The translations under genes and the position numbers were made by a program. From Candidatus Dormiibacterota bacterium (GTDB taxonomy: Bacteria > Chloroflexota > Dormibacteria > Aeolococcales > Aeolococcaceae), in assembly GCA_019234035.1 (NCBI GenBank), contig JAFALX010000274.1, positions 1 through 11,517 on the forward strand: DNA of 11,517 bases, in the 5' to 3' direction. Positions within the stretch are counted from its first letter, which is position 1. Each line of letters starts with the position of its first letter. Below the pieces are notes generated by a model. It was not told where the DNA came from. It worked only from the letters and a program-made list of their open reading frames with translations, and did not search any database. Positions 1 to 6,073 of this stretch are shown piece after piece.

Positions 1-101
1 CCGGCGCGAAGCAGTCGTGCCCGCAGCGGCAAGATTGTCTCGAGAGGGGCGTCCCTGATGGTGACGCCGGAAGCGACGCGCGCCGCCTCGTCAGCCGGCA
101 A
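1..101 (-). CDS. Probable GNAT-type acetyltransferase, N-terminal fragment
   Basis: Only the first 33 codons lie in the window; the gene continues past position 1. Read from a TTG at 99-101 in the +1 frame relative to dxs, the peptide contains TIRDAPLETILPLRAR followed by LLRA. A short beta-strand and then a PLRxxxLR motif is how many small GNAT N-acetyltransferases of actinobacteria begin, so the call rests on this motif alone. No ATG or GTG is available in frame, so TTG is the best start. It overlaps the dxs stop codon (91-93) by 11 nt, which suggests co-transcription with dxs and coupled translation. Substrate cannot be inferred. An untranslated dxs 3' region is the alternative. Confidence 0.4.
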   Translation of the reverse strand, partial: MPADEAARVASGVTIRDAPLETILPLRARLLRA

Positions 102-1968
102 CGCTTGCCGGCACCACCCGGATCACGTCGAGCGCGGCCGCGGCCACGCCGTCGCGGTCCAGGCCGAACTGCGCCAGGAGTGACGATGGGTCGCCGTGCT
201 CGATGAACCGGTCCGGCAGGCCGAGGCGCCGCACCGGCACGGTGACGCCGGCCTCCTCGAGCAGCTCGCACACCGCGCTGCCGAGCCCGCCCACGGCGGT
301 GCCGTCCTCGACGGTGCACACGCCGCGGTAGCGCGCGGCCAGTTCGGCGATGTCCGCATCGAGTGGCTTGACGAAGCGCGCATCGAACACGGTGGCGGAC
401 ACGCCCTGGGCGCCGAGCCGCTCCGCGGCGGCCAGGGCTACGGCCACCATCTTCCCCGCCGCCACCAGCAGCACGTCGCCGCCCTCGCGGAGCACGGCAC
501 CGCGACCGATCTCGATGGGCGGGCTGGCCCACGCGGCGGACTTGGGGGCGCTGCCCTTGGGGTAGCGGAGCGCAAAGGGCGCGCCCAGCTCGAACCCCGC
601 CGCGAGCATGTGGCTCAGGTCCTCGGGCGAGCTCGGCGCGGCCACCACCATGCCGGGAATCGTGCGCAGGTAGGCGAGGTCGAGCGCGCCGTGGTGCGAC
701 GGGCCGTCCGGTCCGGTGATACCCGCGCGGTCGAGCACGAAGATCACGGGCAGCCTGTGCAGCGCGACGTCGCACGCCACCTGGTCGAACGCGCGCTGCA
801 GGAACGTGCTGTAGATGCACACGACCGGCCGCATCCCCCTGAGTGCGAGGCCGGCGGCGAAGGTGACGGCGTGCTGCTCGGCGATGCCCACGTCGAAGAA
901 GCGGTCCGGGAACTGCTCGGCGAAGTTCAGCAGCCCGGTCGACGACGCCATCGCGGCGGTGATCGCGACCACGCGCGGGTCGCGCGCAGCCAGCTCACAC
1001 AGCGCCTCGCCGAACACGTCGGTCCAGGAGACCTTCGGTGTGGGGAAGATGCCGTTGTCCGGGTCGAACGCGGACACGCCATGGAACTTGTCGAGCTTGT
1101 CCGCAACTGCGGGGCCGTACCCGTGGCCCTTGTTTGTGACGATGTGGACCACAACAGGACCGGGAATGCGGGTCGCGTCGCGCAGCGCCTTCTCCACGGC
1201 GGCGATATCGTGCCCGTCGATCGGGCCGCCGTACTTGAGGCCGAGCGTCTCGAAGATCGAGATCGGCGCCACCAGCTGCTTCAGCGAGTTCTTCATACGC
1301 CGCGCCGTCTCGTACGCGGAGTGGCCCACCGCAGGGAGCGCGCGGAGCGCCTGTCCGGCGACGTCCTTTGCCGCCTCGTACTTCGGCGACAGGCGCAGCT
1401 GCCCCAGGTTCTCGGCGATGCCGCCCACCGTCGGCGCGTAGCTGCGGCCGTTGTCGTTGAGGATGATCACCATGTCCGGCGCGAGCTGGCCGATGTTGTT
1501 GAGCGCTTCGTACGCCATGCCCCCGGTGAGCGAGCCGTCGCCGATGATGCAGACGACCTTGCCGGGCTCCCCGCGCAGCCGGCGCGCGGTGGCGATGCCG
1601 AGCGCGTAGCTCAGGCCCGTCGACGCGTGCGAGTTCTCGATGACGTCGTGCTCGGATTCGGTGCGCGAGGGGTAGCCGGACAGCCCGCCCTGCTGGCGCA
1701 GCGTGTCGAACTGTTCCAGGCGCCCGGTGATCATCTTGTGCACGTAGGCCTGGTGACCCGTGTCGAAGACGATCGTGTCTCGAGGGCTGTCGAAGACGCG
1801 ATGCAGCGCCAGCGTCAGCTCGACCACTCCGAGGTTCGGCCCCAGGTGGCCTCCCGTGCGCGATACGGCGCTGACGAGGAACTCGCGGATCTCCTCCGCG
1901 AGGCGGTCCAGGTCGTCAGGACCGAGGCCGCGAACGTCGTCGGGACCGGAGATCTCTTCCAGGAGCAT
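91..1968 (-). CDS. dxs: 1-deoxy-D-xylulose-5-phosphate synthase (DXS)
   Basis: Cytosolic thiamine-diphosphate enzyme that condenses pyruvate with glyceraldehyde 3-phosphate to give DXP, the entry step of the MEP pathway to isoprenoids (also feeding thiamine and pyridoxal in many bacteria). Counting from the ATG at 1966-1968 (625 aa, family-typical), the sequence shows SGGH-type TGGHLGPNLG near residue 40, the ThDP/Mg motif GDGSLTGGM at about 143-151 followed by NN, the catalytic-Glu motif DVGIAEQHAVT with Glu at about 364, the YSTFLQRAFDQV stretch, and DRAGITGPDGPSHHG of the second ThDP domain. The C-terminal transketolase domain is complete. GTG codons at 1984-1986 and 2017-2019 could add 6 or 17 residues. 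I prefer the ATG because family members begin at LLxxI and because a TAAACT box sits exactly 7 nt upstream, fitting a leaderless mRNA. Sequence similarity is strongest to actinobacterial DXS. It is divergent from the SirB1-like gene. Confidence 0.97.
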   Translation of the reverse strand: MLLEEISGPDDVRGLGPDDLDRLAEEIREFLVSAVSRTGGHLGPNLGVVELTLALHRVFDSPRDTIVFDTGHQAYVHKMITGRLEQFDTLRQQGGLSGYPSRTESEHDVIENSHASTGLSYALGIATARRLRGEPGKVVCIIGDGSLTGGMAYEALNNIGQLAPDMVIILNDNGRSYAPTVGGIAENLGQLRLSPKYEAAKDVAGQALRALPAVGHSAYETARRMKNSLKQLVAPISIFETLGLKYGGPIDGHDIAAVEKALRDATRIPGPVVVHIVTNKGHGYGPAVADKLDKFHGVSAFDPDNGIFPTPKVSWTDVFGEALCELAARDPRVVAITAAMASSTGLLNFAEQFPDRFFDVGIAEQHAVTFAAGLALRGMRPVVCIYSTFLQRAFDQVACDVALHRLPVIFVLDRAGITGPDGPSHHGALDLAYLRTIPGMVVAAPSSPEDLSHMLAAGFELGAPFALRYPKGSAPKSAAWASPPIEIGRGAVLREGGDVLLVAAGKMVAVALAAAERLGAQGVSATVFDARFVKPLDADIAELAARYRGVCTVEDGTAVGGLGSAVCELLEEAGVTVPVRRLGLPDRFIEHGDPSSLLAQFGLDRDGVAAAALDVIRVVPASVAG

Positions 1969-1975
1969 GCGATCG

Positions 1976-1981
1976 AGTTTA
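1976..1981 (-). promoter_or_regulatory. Candidate -10 box of dxs (leaderless start)
   Basis: TAAACT on the minus strand, 4 of 6 bases of the TATAAT consensus and a TANNNT match, with 7 nt between it and the ATG at 1968. Transcription would begin at or next to the A of the start codon. No Shine-Dalgarno sequence lies before that ATG and no convincing -35 box is visible. Confidence 0.4.
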
Positions 1982-2047
1982 GTCACGGCCTCTGGGGCGG
2001 TGTGTACAAGGCCCGGCACCCCTCGTGGCGGTCATGATGTAGCAGTC

Positions 2048-2854
2048 ATGGCTCCGGCACCGGCGCGCGAGGCCCTCCTGGCCGTGGCTCAAAGCGGGGG
2101 AGACGTGGCCGAGGGGGCGCTGTGGCTGGCCGCCGAGGACTGCCCCGGCGTTGAGCCGGCTCCGTGGCTGGAGCGAATCGATGAGCTCGCGGGTGAGCTG
2201 CGCACGCGCTGCGGCATCCGCGGCTGCAAACCCGCCGATGCGCCGCTCGTCGCCGCCCTCCTGCGCGACCGCTTGCGGCTCCGGGGTGCCGGAGGCGGCG
2301 ACCCCCGCTGGCACTACCTGCACACAGTGCTGCAGAGCGGCGCCGGGATCCCGATCGCCTGCTCTGCCATCTGGATCGCCGTCGGGCGGCGCGCCGCCAT
2401 CCCGATCGAGGGTGTGAACACCCCGGGACACTTCCTGGTTCGGGTGCAGAGCCTCCTGTTCGACACGACCGCCGGCGGCGAGCCGCTCGACACCGAGAGC
2501 ACGCGCGAGCTTGTGTCCGCCGCGACTGGGCGCCGTCTCGACCGGCTCGAACCGAGCTGGCTGGCGGCGGCGAGCACGCGCGACATCCTCGTGCGCATGT
2601 CGCGCAATCTGCGCGGCTGCTACACGTGCCGCGAGGACTGGCCGCTCGCGCTCCGCGCAGCGGATCGCTGTGTCGACCTGCTGCCGGATGACCCCCACGA
2701 GCGACGCGACCGCGGCCTGCTGCTGTGGCGCCTCGGCCGGTCGAGCGAGGCGCTGCTGGACCTTCGTTCATACCTGGACGCGGCGCCGGATGACGCGCCC
2801 GACCGCGAATCGCTCGCGGAAATCGCGGGTAGGCTGCGCGCCTTCATGAACTGA
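2048..2854 (+). CDS. SirB1-family transglutaminase-like protein with C-terminal TPR
   Basis: Protein of 268 aa. The middle matches the SirB1 / Transglut_core2 family: a helical N-terminal region with WLERIDELAGEL (40-51), then HYLHTVLQSGAGIPIACSAI (89-108), the PxEGVNTPGHFLVR block (119-132) and LLFDTTAGGEPLD (136-148). The fold is a transglutaminase-like (papain-like) core, and the conserved His is H128. A Cys (C105) lies where the core helix begins, so catalytic competence is possible but unproven; many family members are thought to be inactive. Residues about 182-254 form TPR-like helices (CYTCREDWPLALRAADRCV, LLWRLGRSSEALLDLRSYL), the usual C-terminus of this family. Open frame extends upstream across dxs, but the ATG at 2048 fits the family N-terminus. 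No clear Shine-Dalgarno is visible. It is divergent from dxs with 79 bp between starts. Function in the cell is not established for this family. Confidence 0.85.
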   Translation: MAPAPAREALLAVAQSGGDVAEGALWLAAEDCPGVEPAPWLERIDELAGELRTRCGIRGCKPADAPLVAALLRDRLRLRGAGGGDPRWHYLHTVLQSGAGIPIACSAIWIAVGRRAAIPIEGVNTPGHFLVRVQSLLFDTTAGGEPLDTESTRELVSAATGRRLDRLEPSWLAAASTRDILVRMSRNLRGCYTCREDWPLALRAADRCVDLLPDDPHERRDRGLLLWRLGRSSEALLDLRSYLDAAPDDAPDRESLAEIAGRLRAFMN

Positions 2855-2865
2855 CGCCACGTGTG

Positions 2866-2967
2866 GCTGGTCGGCGCGAACCACGTATCCGCTCCGCTCA
2901 GACAGTCCTCGCCGAGCTCCGCTCGGCTGCGGAACTCGCCGCGGACACGTGGCCCGCGCCGACCAGC
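2866..2967. repeat. Long imperfect inverted repeat (27-nt arms) between convergent genes
   Basis: Arms 2866-2892 and 2941-2967 match as reverse complements at 24 of 27 positions, with an unbroken outer 13 bp (GCTGGTCGGCGCG / CGCGCCGACCAGC). The three differences are all A versus G, so they become G-U pairs in minus-strand RNA, which would then pair over all 27 positions, while plus-strand RNA has three A-C mismatches. The 48-nt loop carries a second perfect hairpin, GCCGAGC-TCC-GCTCGGC (2911-2927). It lies downstream of both the SirB1-like gene (stop at 2854) and the small membrane protein (stop at 3018), so it could end transcription from the right. No T-run follows either arm. A dispersed REP/MITE-like element is the alternative. 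Confidence 0.75.
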
Positions 2968-2973
2968 GACGCC

Positions 2974-3005
2974 TCAGCTCACTCCGATGATGACGGCGCG
3001 CAGCC
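2974..3005 (-). pseudogene. Relic duplicate of the 3' end of the small membrane protein gene
   Basis: This 32-nt stretch matches 3018-3049, the last codons and stop of the neighbouring gene, at 27 of 32 positions, displaced by 44 bp. In register on the minus strand it reads LRAVIIGVS plus a TGA stop, against LLAFIIGAT plus a TAA stop in the intact gene. No start and no longer open frame belongs to it. It looks like the tail left after deletion of a tandem paralogue, or a partial duplication. Confidence 0.5.
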
Positions 3006-3017
3006 TGAAGACCCGGC

Positions 3018-3380
3018 TTAGGTCGCTCCGATGATGAAGGCGAGCAGCCAGACCAGGCCGACGACGATCAGCACCGCGAACGGCATCATCGCGAACACGA
3101 CGAACGAGAACACGAGGCGTTCGTCGGGGATGCGCTCCGGGGCGCGGATCCGCACTCGCGCGTCACGCAGGTACCACAGAACCCCGCCGATGATGAACCC
3201 GAGCAACAGGAAGAAGATCCCTGCGAACGCGCTCCCCAGGCCGACGCGCGGCGGCGCCAGCGTAAAGCGCCAGATGAGGCCGAACGAGAGTGCCAGCAGT
3301 CCGCACGAGATGAACCGCAGAAGGATCGGGATCGGGCTGATCTTCGCGGAGCCGGCAGGCGGTTGCTCCGATATCGCCAT
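3018..3380 (-). CDS. Small membrane protein of unknown function, three predicted helices
   Basis: Protein of 120 aa that I do not recognise as a named family. After a short polar N-terminus (1-16) come hydrophobic segments at about 18-38, 49-70 and 89-117; the third is long. A basic/acidic loop (LRDARVRIRAPERIPDER, 71-88) separates the last two. The loop is Arg-rich, so by the positive-inside rule it is probably cytoplasmic, placing the N-terminus outside if there are exactly three helices. There is no signal peptide cleavage site or catalytic motif. The ATG at 3378-3380 is preferred over a GTG nine codons upstream (3405-3407), since a TATACT box lies between them, 8 nt before the ATG. Divergent from the peroxiredoxin gene; whether the two are functionally linked is unknown. 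Confidence 0.7.
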   Translation of the reverse strand: MAISEQPPAGSAKISPIPILLRFISCGLLALSFGLIWRFTLAPPRVGLGSAFAGIFFLLLGFIIGGVLWYLRDARVRIRAPERIPDERLVFSFVVFAMMPFAVLIVVGLVWLLAFIIGAT

Positions 3381-3388
3381 TCGATCCG

Positions 3389-3394
3389 AGTATA
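3389..3394 (-). promoter_or_regulatory. -10 box of the small membrane protein gene
   Basis: TATACT on the minus strand, 5 of 6 bases of TATAAT, with 8 nt before the ATG at 3380. The transcript would have almost no leader. No recognisable -35 box; the position where one would sit (about 3412-3417) overlaps the -10 box of the divergent peroxiredoxin gene. Confidence 0.55.
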
Positions 3395-3413
3395 GGGACG
3401 GGCACACGCCGCC

Positions 3414-3419
3414 TAGACT
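3414..3419 (+). promoter_or_regulatory. Candidate -10 box of the peroxiredoxin gene
   Basis: TAGACT, 4 of 6 consensus bases, ends 8 nt before the ATG at 3428. The intervening GAGGTGCG also contains a GAGG that could act as a tight Shine-Dalgarno, so either a near-leaderless or an ordinary mRNA is possible. A -35 at the usual distance would fall on the opposing -10 box at 3389-3394. Confidence 0.4.
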
Positions 3420-3427
3420 GAGGTGCG

Positions 3428-3889
3428 ATGTCTCCCGAGCAGACGCTGCCGCGGTTCGACCTGCCGACCAGTGGTGACGGCCACCTCAGCAACGCGGACC
3501 TCATCGGCCGCCACACGGTCCTGTACTTCTATCCCAAGGACGACACCCCGGGCTGCACGCTCGAGGGCAACGAGTTCACAGCGCTCTATCCGAAGTTTCA
3601 GGAACTCCAGGTCAGCGTGTTCGGCGTGTCGCCTGACTCGGCGCTGAGCCACGTGAAGTTCATCCAGAAGTGCTCGCTCGGCATCCCGCTGGTCAGCGAC
3701 CCAGATCATGTGCTCATCGGGGCGCTCGGGCTCTGGGTCGAGAAGAAGTACATGGGGCGAACCTACAAGGGCGTGCAGCGCAGCACGTTCCTGATCGGAC
3801 CCGACGGCACCATCGTCAAGGAGTGGCGCAGCGTGAAGGCGCCCGGTCACGCTGCCGAGGTGCTCGAGGCTGTCGCCGGCGCCGCGTAG
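3428..3889 (+). CDS. bcp: Thiol peroxiredoxin, BCP/PrxQ type
   Basis: Cytosolic thioredoxin-fold peroxidase that reduces hydrogen peroxide and organic hydroperoxides. The 153-aa length is normal for BCP/PrxQ. The peroxidatic Cys is C43 in YFYPKDDTPGCTLEGNEF (34-50), the hallmark TPGCT motif. The E. coli-type resolving Cys five residues later is absent (position 48 is Asn). The only other Cys is C82 in FIQKCSLGIPLVSD, on the helix where another PrxQ subgroup (for example Xanthomonas PrxQ, from memory C48/C84) keeps its resolving Cys, so an atypical 2-Cys mechanism via C43-C82 is likely. KGVQRSTFLIGPDGTI (about 114-129) is the conserved C-terminal strand pair. The TAG stop (3887-3889) lies about 40 nt before the P-loop ATPase coding start, so these are probably co-transcribed. 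Confidence 0.93.
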   Translation: MSPEQTLPRFDLPTSGDGHLSNADLIGRHTVLYFYPKDDTPGCTLEGNEFTALYPKFQELQVSVFGVSPDSALSHVKFIQKCSLGIPLVSDPDHVLIGALGLWVEKKYMGRTYKGVQRSTFLIGPDGTIVKEWRSVKAPGHAAEVLEAVAGAA

Positions 3890-3929
3890 TCGCGCCCGCG
3901 GCGGCGCAGCGAAACTCCTCGACCGGCTG

Positions 3930-4871
3930 CTGGAGCGTCGCGTCATCTTCGTCGGCGGCAAGGGGGGCACGGGCAAGAGCACGATGGCCGCAGCGCTCGC
4001 ACTGCTCGCCGCGCGCGCGCGCAAGCGAGTGCTGACCGTCGATGTCGATGCCAAGGGCGACCTGGCGGGCGCGCTCGGTTCACATCCCGTCGGGTTCCAG
4101 CCGCACACCGTGCAGCCCGGGGTGTGGTCGCTGCGCCTGCAGCCGGAGGAGGCGTTCCAGGAGTACCTGCGCCTGTACTTCAAGGTGCCCCGGTTCGCGC
4201 GCCTGACACCGCTCGCGCACGTGTTCGACTTCATCGCGACGGGGGTTCCCGGGCCGCGCGACATGCTGGTGGTCGGCAAGATCGCGTACGAGCAGCGGCG
4301 GCGCCAGAGCAACGGCAATCCGATGTGGGACCTGATCATCGTCGACAGCGCGGCGAGCGGGCAGATGGTGTCCCACCTCGCCGCGGCGCACAACATGCTC
4401 ACGCTCGTGCGCGGCGGACTCATCCGCGGTCAGGTGGAGTGGATCGACGAGATGGTGCGCGACCACGACCGCAGCACCGTGGTGCTCTGCGCGCTGCCGC
4501 AGGAGATGGCCGTCGTCGAGGCGATCGAGCTGTACCACCGGCTCATCGATGAGGTCGGCGTGGCCGTCGACGTGTGTCTGCTCAATCAGATGATCACGAC
4601 CTCAGTCAGCGCGCCGCAGCGACGGCTCGTCGCCGCGATGACCGAGGAGTCCCATCGCGAGGCGGTGGTACAGCGCTTGGGCGGGCCGCCCGAGCCGCTC
4701 GGTCTCGCGCTCGACCTCTCGGCACGCCTGTACAGCAGCGGGCGCGAGCGCGAGAAGGAGCTCGTCGCCGGGCTGCCGGTGCCGGTGGTCGAGGTGCCGC
4801 TCACCGTGGCGCGTCCGGGGCTCGCAACCACCCGCGTGGTCGCCGACGCGCTGGCAGAGGCGCTGTCGTGA
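3930..4871 (+). CDS. Get3/ArsA-like ATPase with intact signature lysine (Rv3679-like subunit)
   Basis: Cytosolic P-loop ATPase of the SIMIBI class. Read from CTG 3930 the protein is 313 aa and begins ERRVIFVGG, then the deviant Walker A KGGTGKST (11-18) with its signature Lys K11, the VLTVDVD strand, PGPRDMLVVGKI, the switch II/Walker B strand LIIVDSAASGQM (D139) and VVLCALPQEMAVVEAIE. These blocks match Mycobacterium tuberculosis Rv3679, part of a Get3-like pair. The start is unresolved: the first ATG (3984) falls inside the P-loop (GKST-M) and would destroy it, and no ATG, GTG or TTG lies in frame between the bcp stop region and that point. CTG at 3927 or 3930 gives a family-like N-terminus; ATC 3945 is less likely. 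No CxxC or metal-binding Cys cluster is present, which argues against classic ArsA arsenite transport. It overlaps the next gene by 4 nt. Confidence 0.85.
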   Translation: MERRVIFVGGKGGTGKSTMAAALALLAARARKRVLTVDVDAKGDLAGALGSHPVGFQPHTVQPGVWSLRLQPEEAFQEYLRLYFKVPRFARLTPLAHVFDFIATGVPGPRDMLVVGKIAYEQRRRQSNGNPMWDLIIVDSAASGQMVSHLAAAHNMLTLVRGGLIRGQVEWIDEMVRDHDRSTVVLCALPQEMAVVEAIELYHRLIDEVGVAVDVCLLNQMITTSVSAPQRRLVAAMTEESHREAVVQRLGGPPEPLGLALDLSARLYSSGREREKELVAGLPVPVVEVPLTVARPGLATTRVVADALAEALS

Positions 4872-6073
4872 GCACTGTCGAGCGGCGGCGCAGCGAGCGT
4901 CGCGGCACCGGGCGGCGGGGCATCACGGTGTTCGAGCTGGGCAACCGCTTGCGCGAGCTCGAGGTGATCGTGTGCGCCGGCAGTGGCGGCGTCGGCAAGA
5001 CGACAATCAGTGCCGCGCTGGCCATGGCGGTCGCGGCGGCGGGCGACAAACGTGTCCTCGTGCTCACGGTCGACCCCGCGCGGCGCCTGGCAACAGCGCT
5101 CGGACTGCAGGGGCTCGGTGCCGACCCGGTCGAGGTGCCGCGGCAGCGCCTGCGCGACGCCGGCCTGCCCGCGCGCGGTCACCTTGTTGCGGCCCAACTT
5201 GACATGAAGTCGGCGTGGGACCGCCTCATCGAACGCTTCGCGCCCGACGCCAAGACCGCGCAGCGCATTCTCGCCAACCCCTTCTATCAGCGGATCAGTG
5301 ACGCATTTGTCGGATCGCAGGAGTACGCGGCGATGGACACGCTGTACGAGCTCCACCAGGAGGGCGAATACGACTGCGTCGTCGTCGACACGCCGCCGTC
5401 GCGCAACGCGCTCGACTTTCTCGAGGCGCCCAACCGGCTCTCCGATTACGTCGGCGCGCGTCTGCTTTCGTGGCTAGCGGGTCCGTCCGGCATCGGGCTG
5501 CGCGCGATGAACTTCGCCGCAGCGCCCTTTCTGCGCCTCGCGGATCGTCTGATCGGTGGCGAGCTGCTCGCCGAGGTGTCGGATTTCGTCCGCCAGCTGC
5601 AGCTGCTGTATGGCGGAGTGCAGCGGCGTGCGCGTGACGTGTACCGGTTGCTGCGCAGCCCTGCCGTCGGCTTTGTCGTTGTCACCACGCTCGATGCCGC
5701 GCCGTTTGCGGAGGCGGAGTTCTTCGCGACCAAGCTGCGCGAGTTCTCGATGCCGCTGCGAGGCGTCGTCGTCAACCGGGTCCTGCCCGACGACCTGCGC
5801 GACGCCGGCGCGGCACAGGCGGCGATGGCGCTCGAAGAGGATCCCAGCGTGGTGCCCTGGCTGTCAGAGCACTTGGGCTATCGAGTCGCACCCGACGTCG
5901 CGCACTCGGTGGGCGGCGTCTACCAGACGCTGCATACGCTGGCGTTGCGCGACGCGCGCCAGCTCGCGCGCCTGCAGAGACTCGGCGAGGTGCCGGTGTC
6001 GCGCGTGCCACTGTTCACCGACGACGACGTGTCCGAGCTGCAGGGATTGGTCCGCATCGCCGGACTCCTGTGA
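4868..6073 (+). CDS. Get3/ArsA-like ATPase lacking the signature lysine (Rv3680-like subunit)
   Basis: P-loop ATPase of 401 aa, partner of the preceding gene. Walker A is CAGSGGVGKTT (36-46): the position of the signature Lys that reaches across the dimer in Get3/ArsA is Ser (S39), while the ATP-contacting Lys is kept. Next come VLVLTVDPARRLATALGL, LANPFYQRISDAFVGSQEY, and the strongly conserved switch block VVVDTPPSRNALDFLEAP (D174), as in M. tuberculosis Rv3680. The helical region at about 190-260 (LSDYVGARLLSWL, LRAMNFAAAPFLRLADRLIGG) is hydrophobic and could bind a membrane or client helix. The GTG at 4868 forms a GTGA overlap with the upstream stop and has AGAGG 7 nt before it; an Arg-rich 20-residue N-terminal tail precedes the core. 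It probably forms a heterodimer with its neighbour. Client or ion is unknown. Confidence 0.88.
   Translation: MSTVERRRSERRGTGRRGITVFELGNRLRELEVIVCAGSGGVGKTTISAALAMAVAAAGDKRVLVLTVDPARRLATALGLQGLGADPVEVPRQRLRDAGLPARGHLVAAQLDMKSAWDRLIERFAPDAKTAQRILANPFYQRISDAFVGSQEYAAMDTLYELHQEGEYDCVVVDTPPSRNALDFLEAPNRLSDYVGARLLSWLAGPSGIGLRAMNFAAAPFLRLADRLIGGELLAEVSDFVRQLQLLYGGVQRRARDVYRLLRSPAVGFVVVTTLDAAPFAEAEFFATKLREFSMPLRGVVVNRVLPDDLRDAGAAQAAMALEEDPSVVPWLSEHLGYRVAPDVAHSVGGVYQTLHTLALRDARQLARLQRLGEVPVSRVPLFTDDDVSELQGLVRIAGLL

Noticed and set aside
196..2037. Long plus-strand open frame of about 613 codons opposite dxs
   Set aside because: It is an antisense shadow caused by high GC at third positions; its translation is low-complexity Arg/Ala/His-rich and matches no family, while dxs on the other strand is unmistakable.
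4574..4867. Upstream extension of the second Get3-like ATPase frame
   Set aside because: The 98 extra codons overlap the first ATPase and are Arg/Gly-rich noise; the GTG at 4868 overlapping the upstream stop is the natural start.
3930..6073. Arsenite efflux (arsA) operon
   Set aside because: No arsB, arsC, arsD or arsR gene is nearby and no cysteine metal site is visible; the match is to the Rv3679/Rv3680 type.
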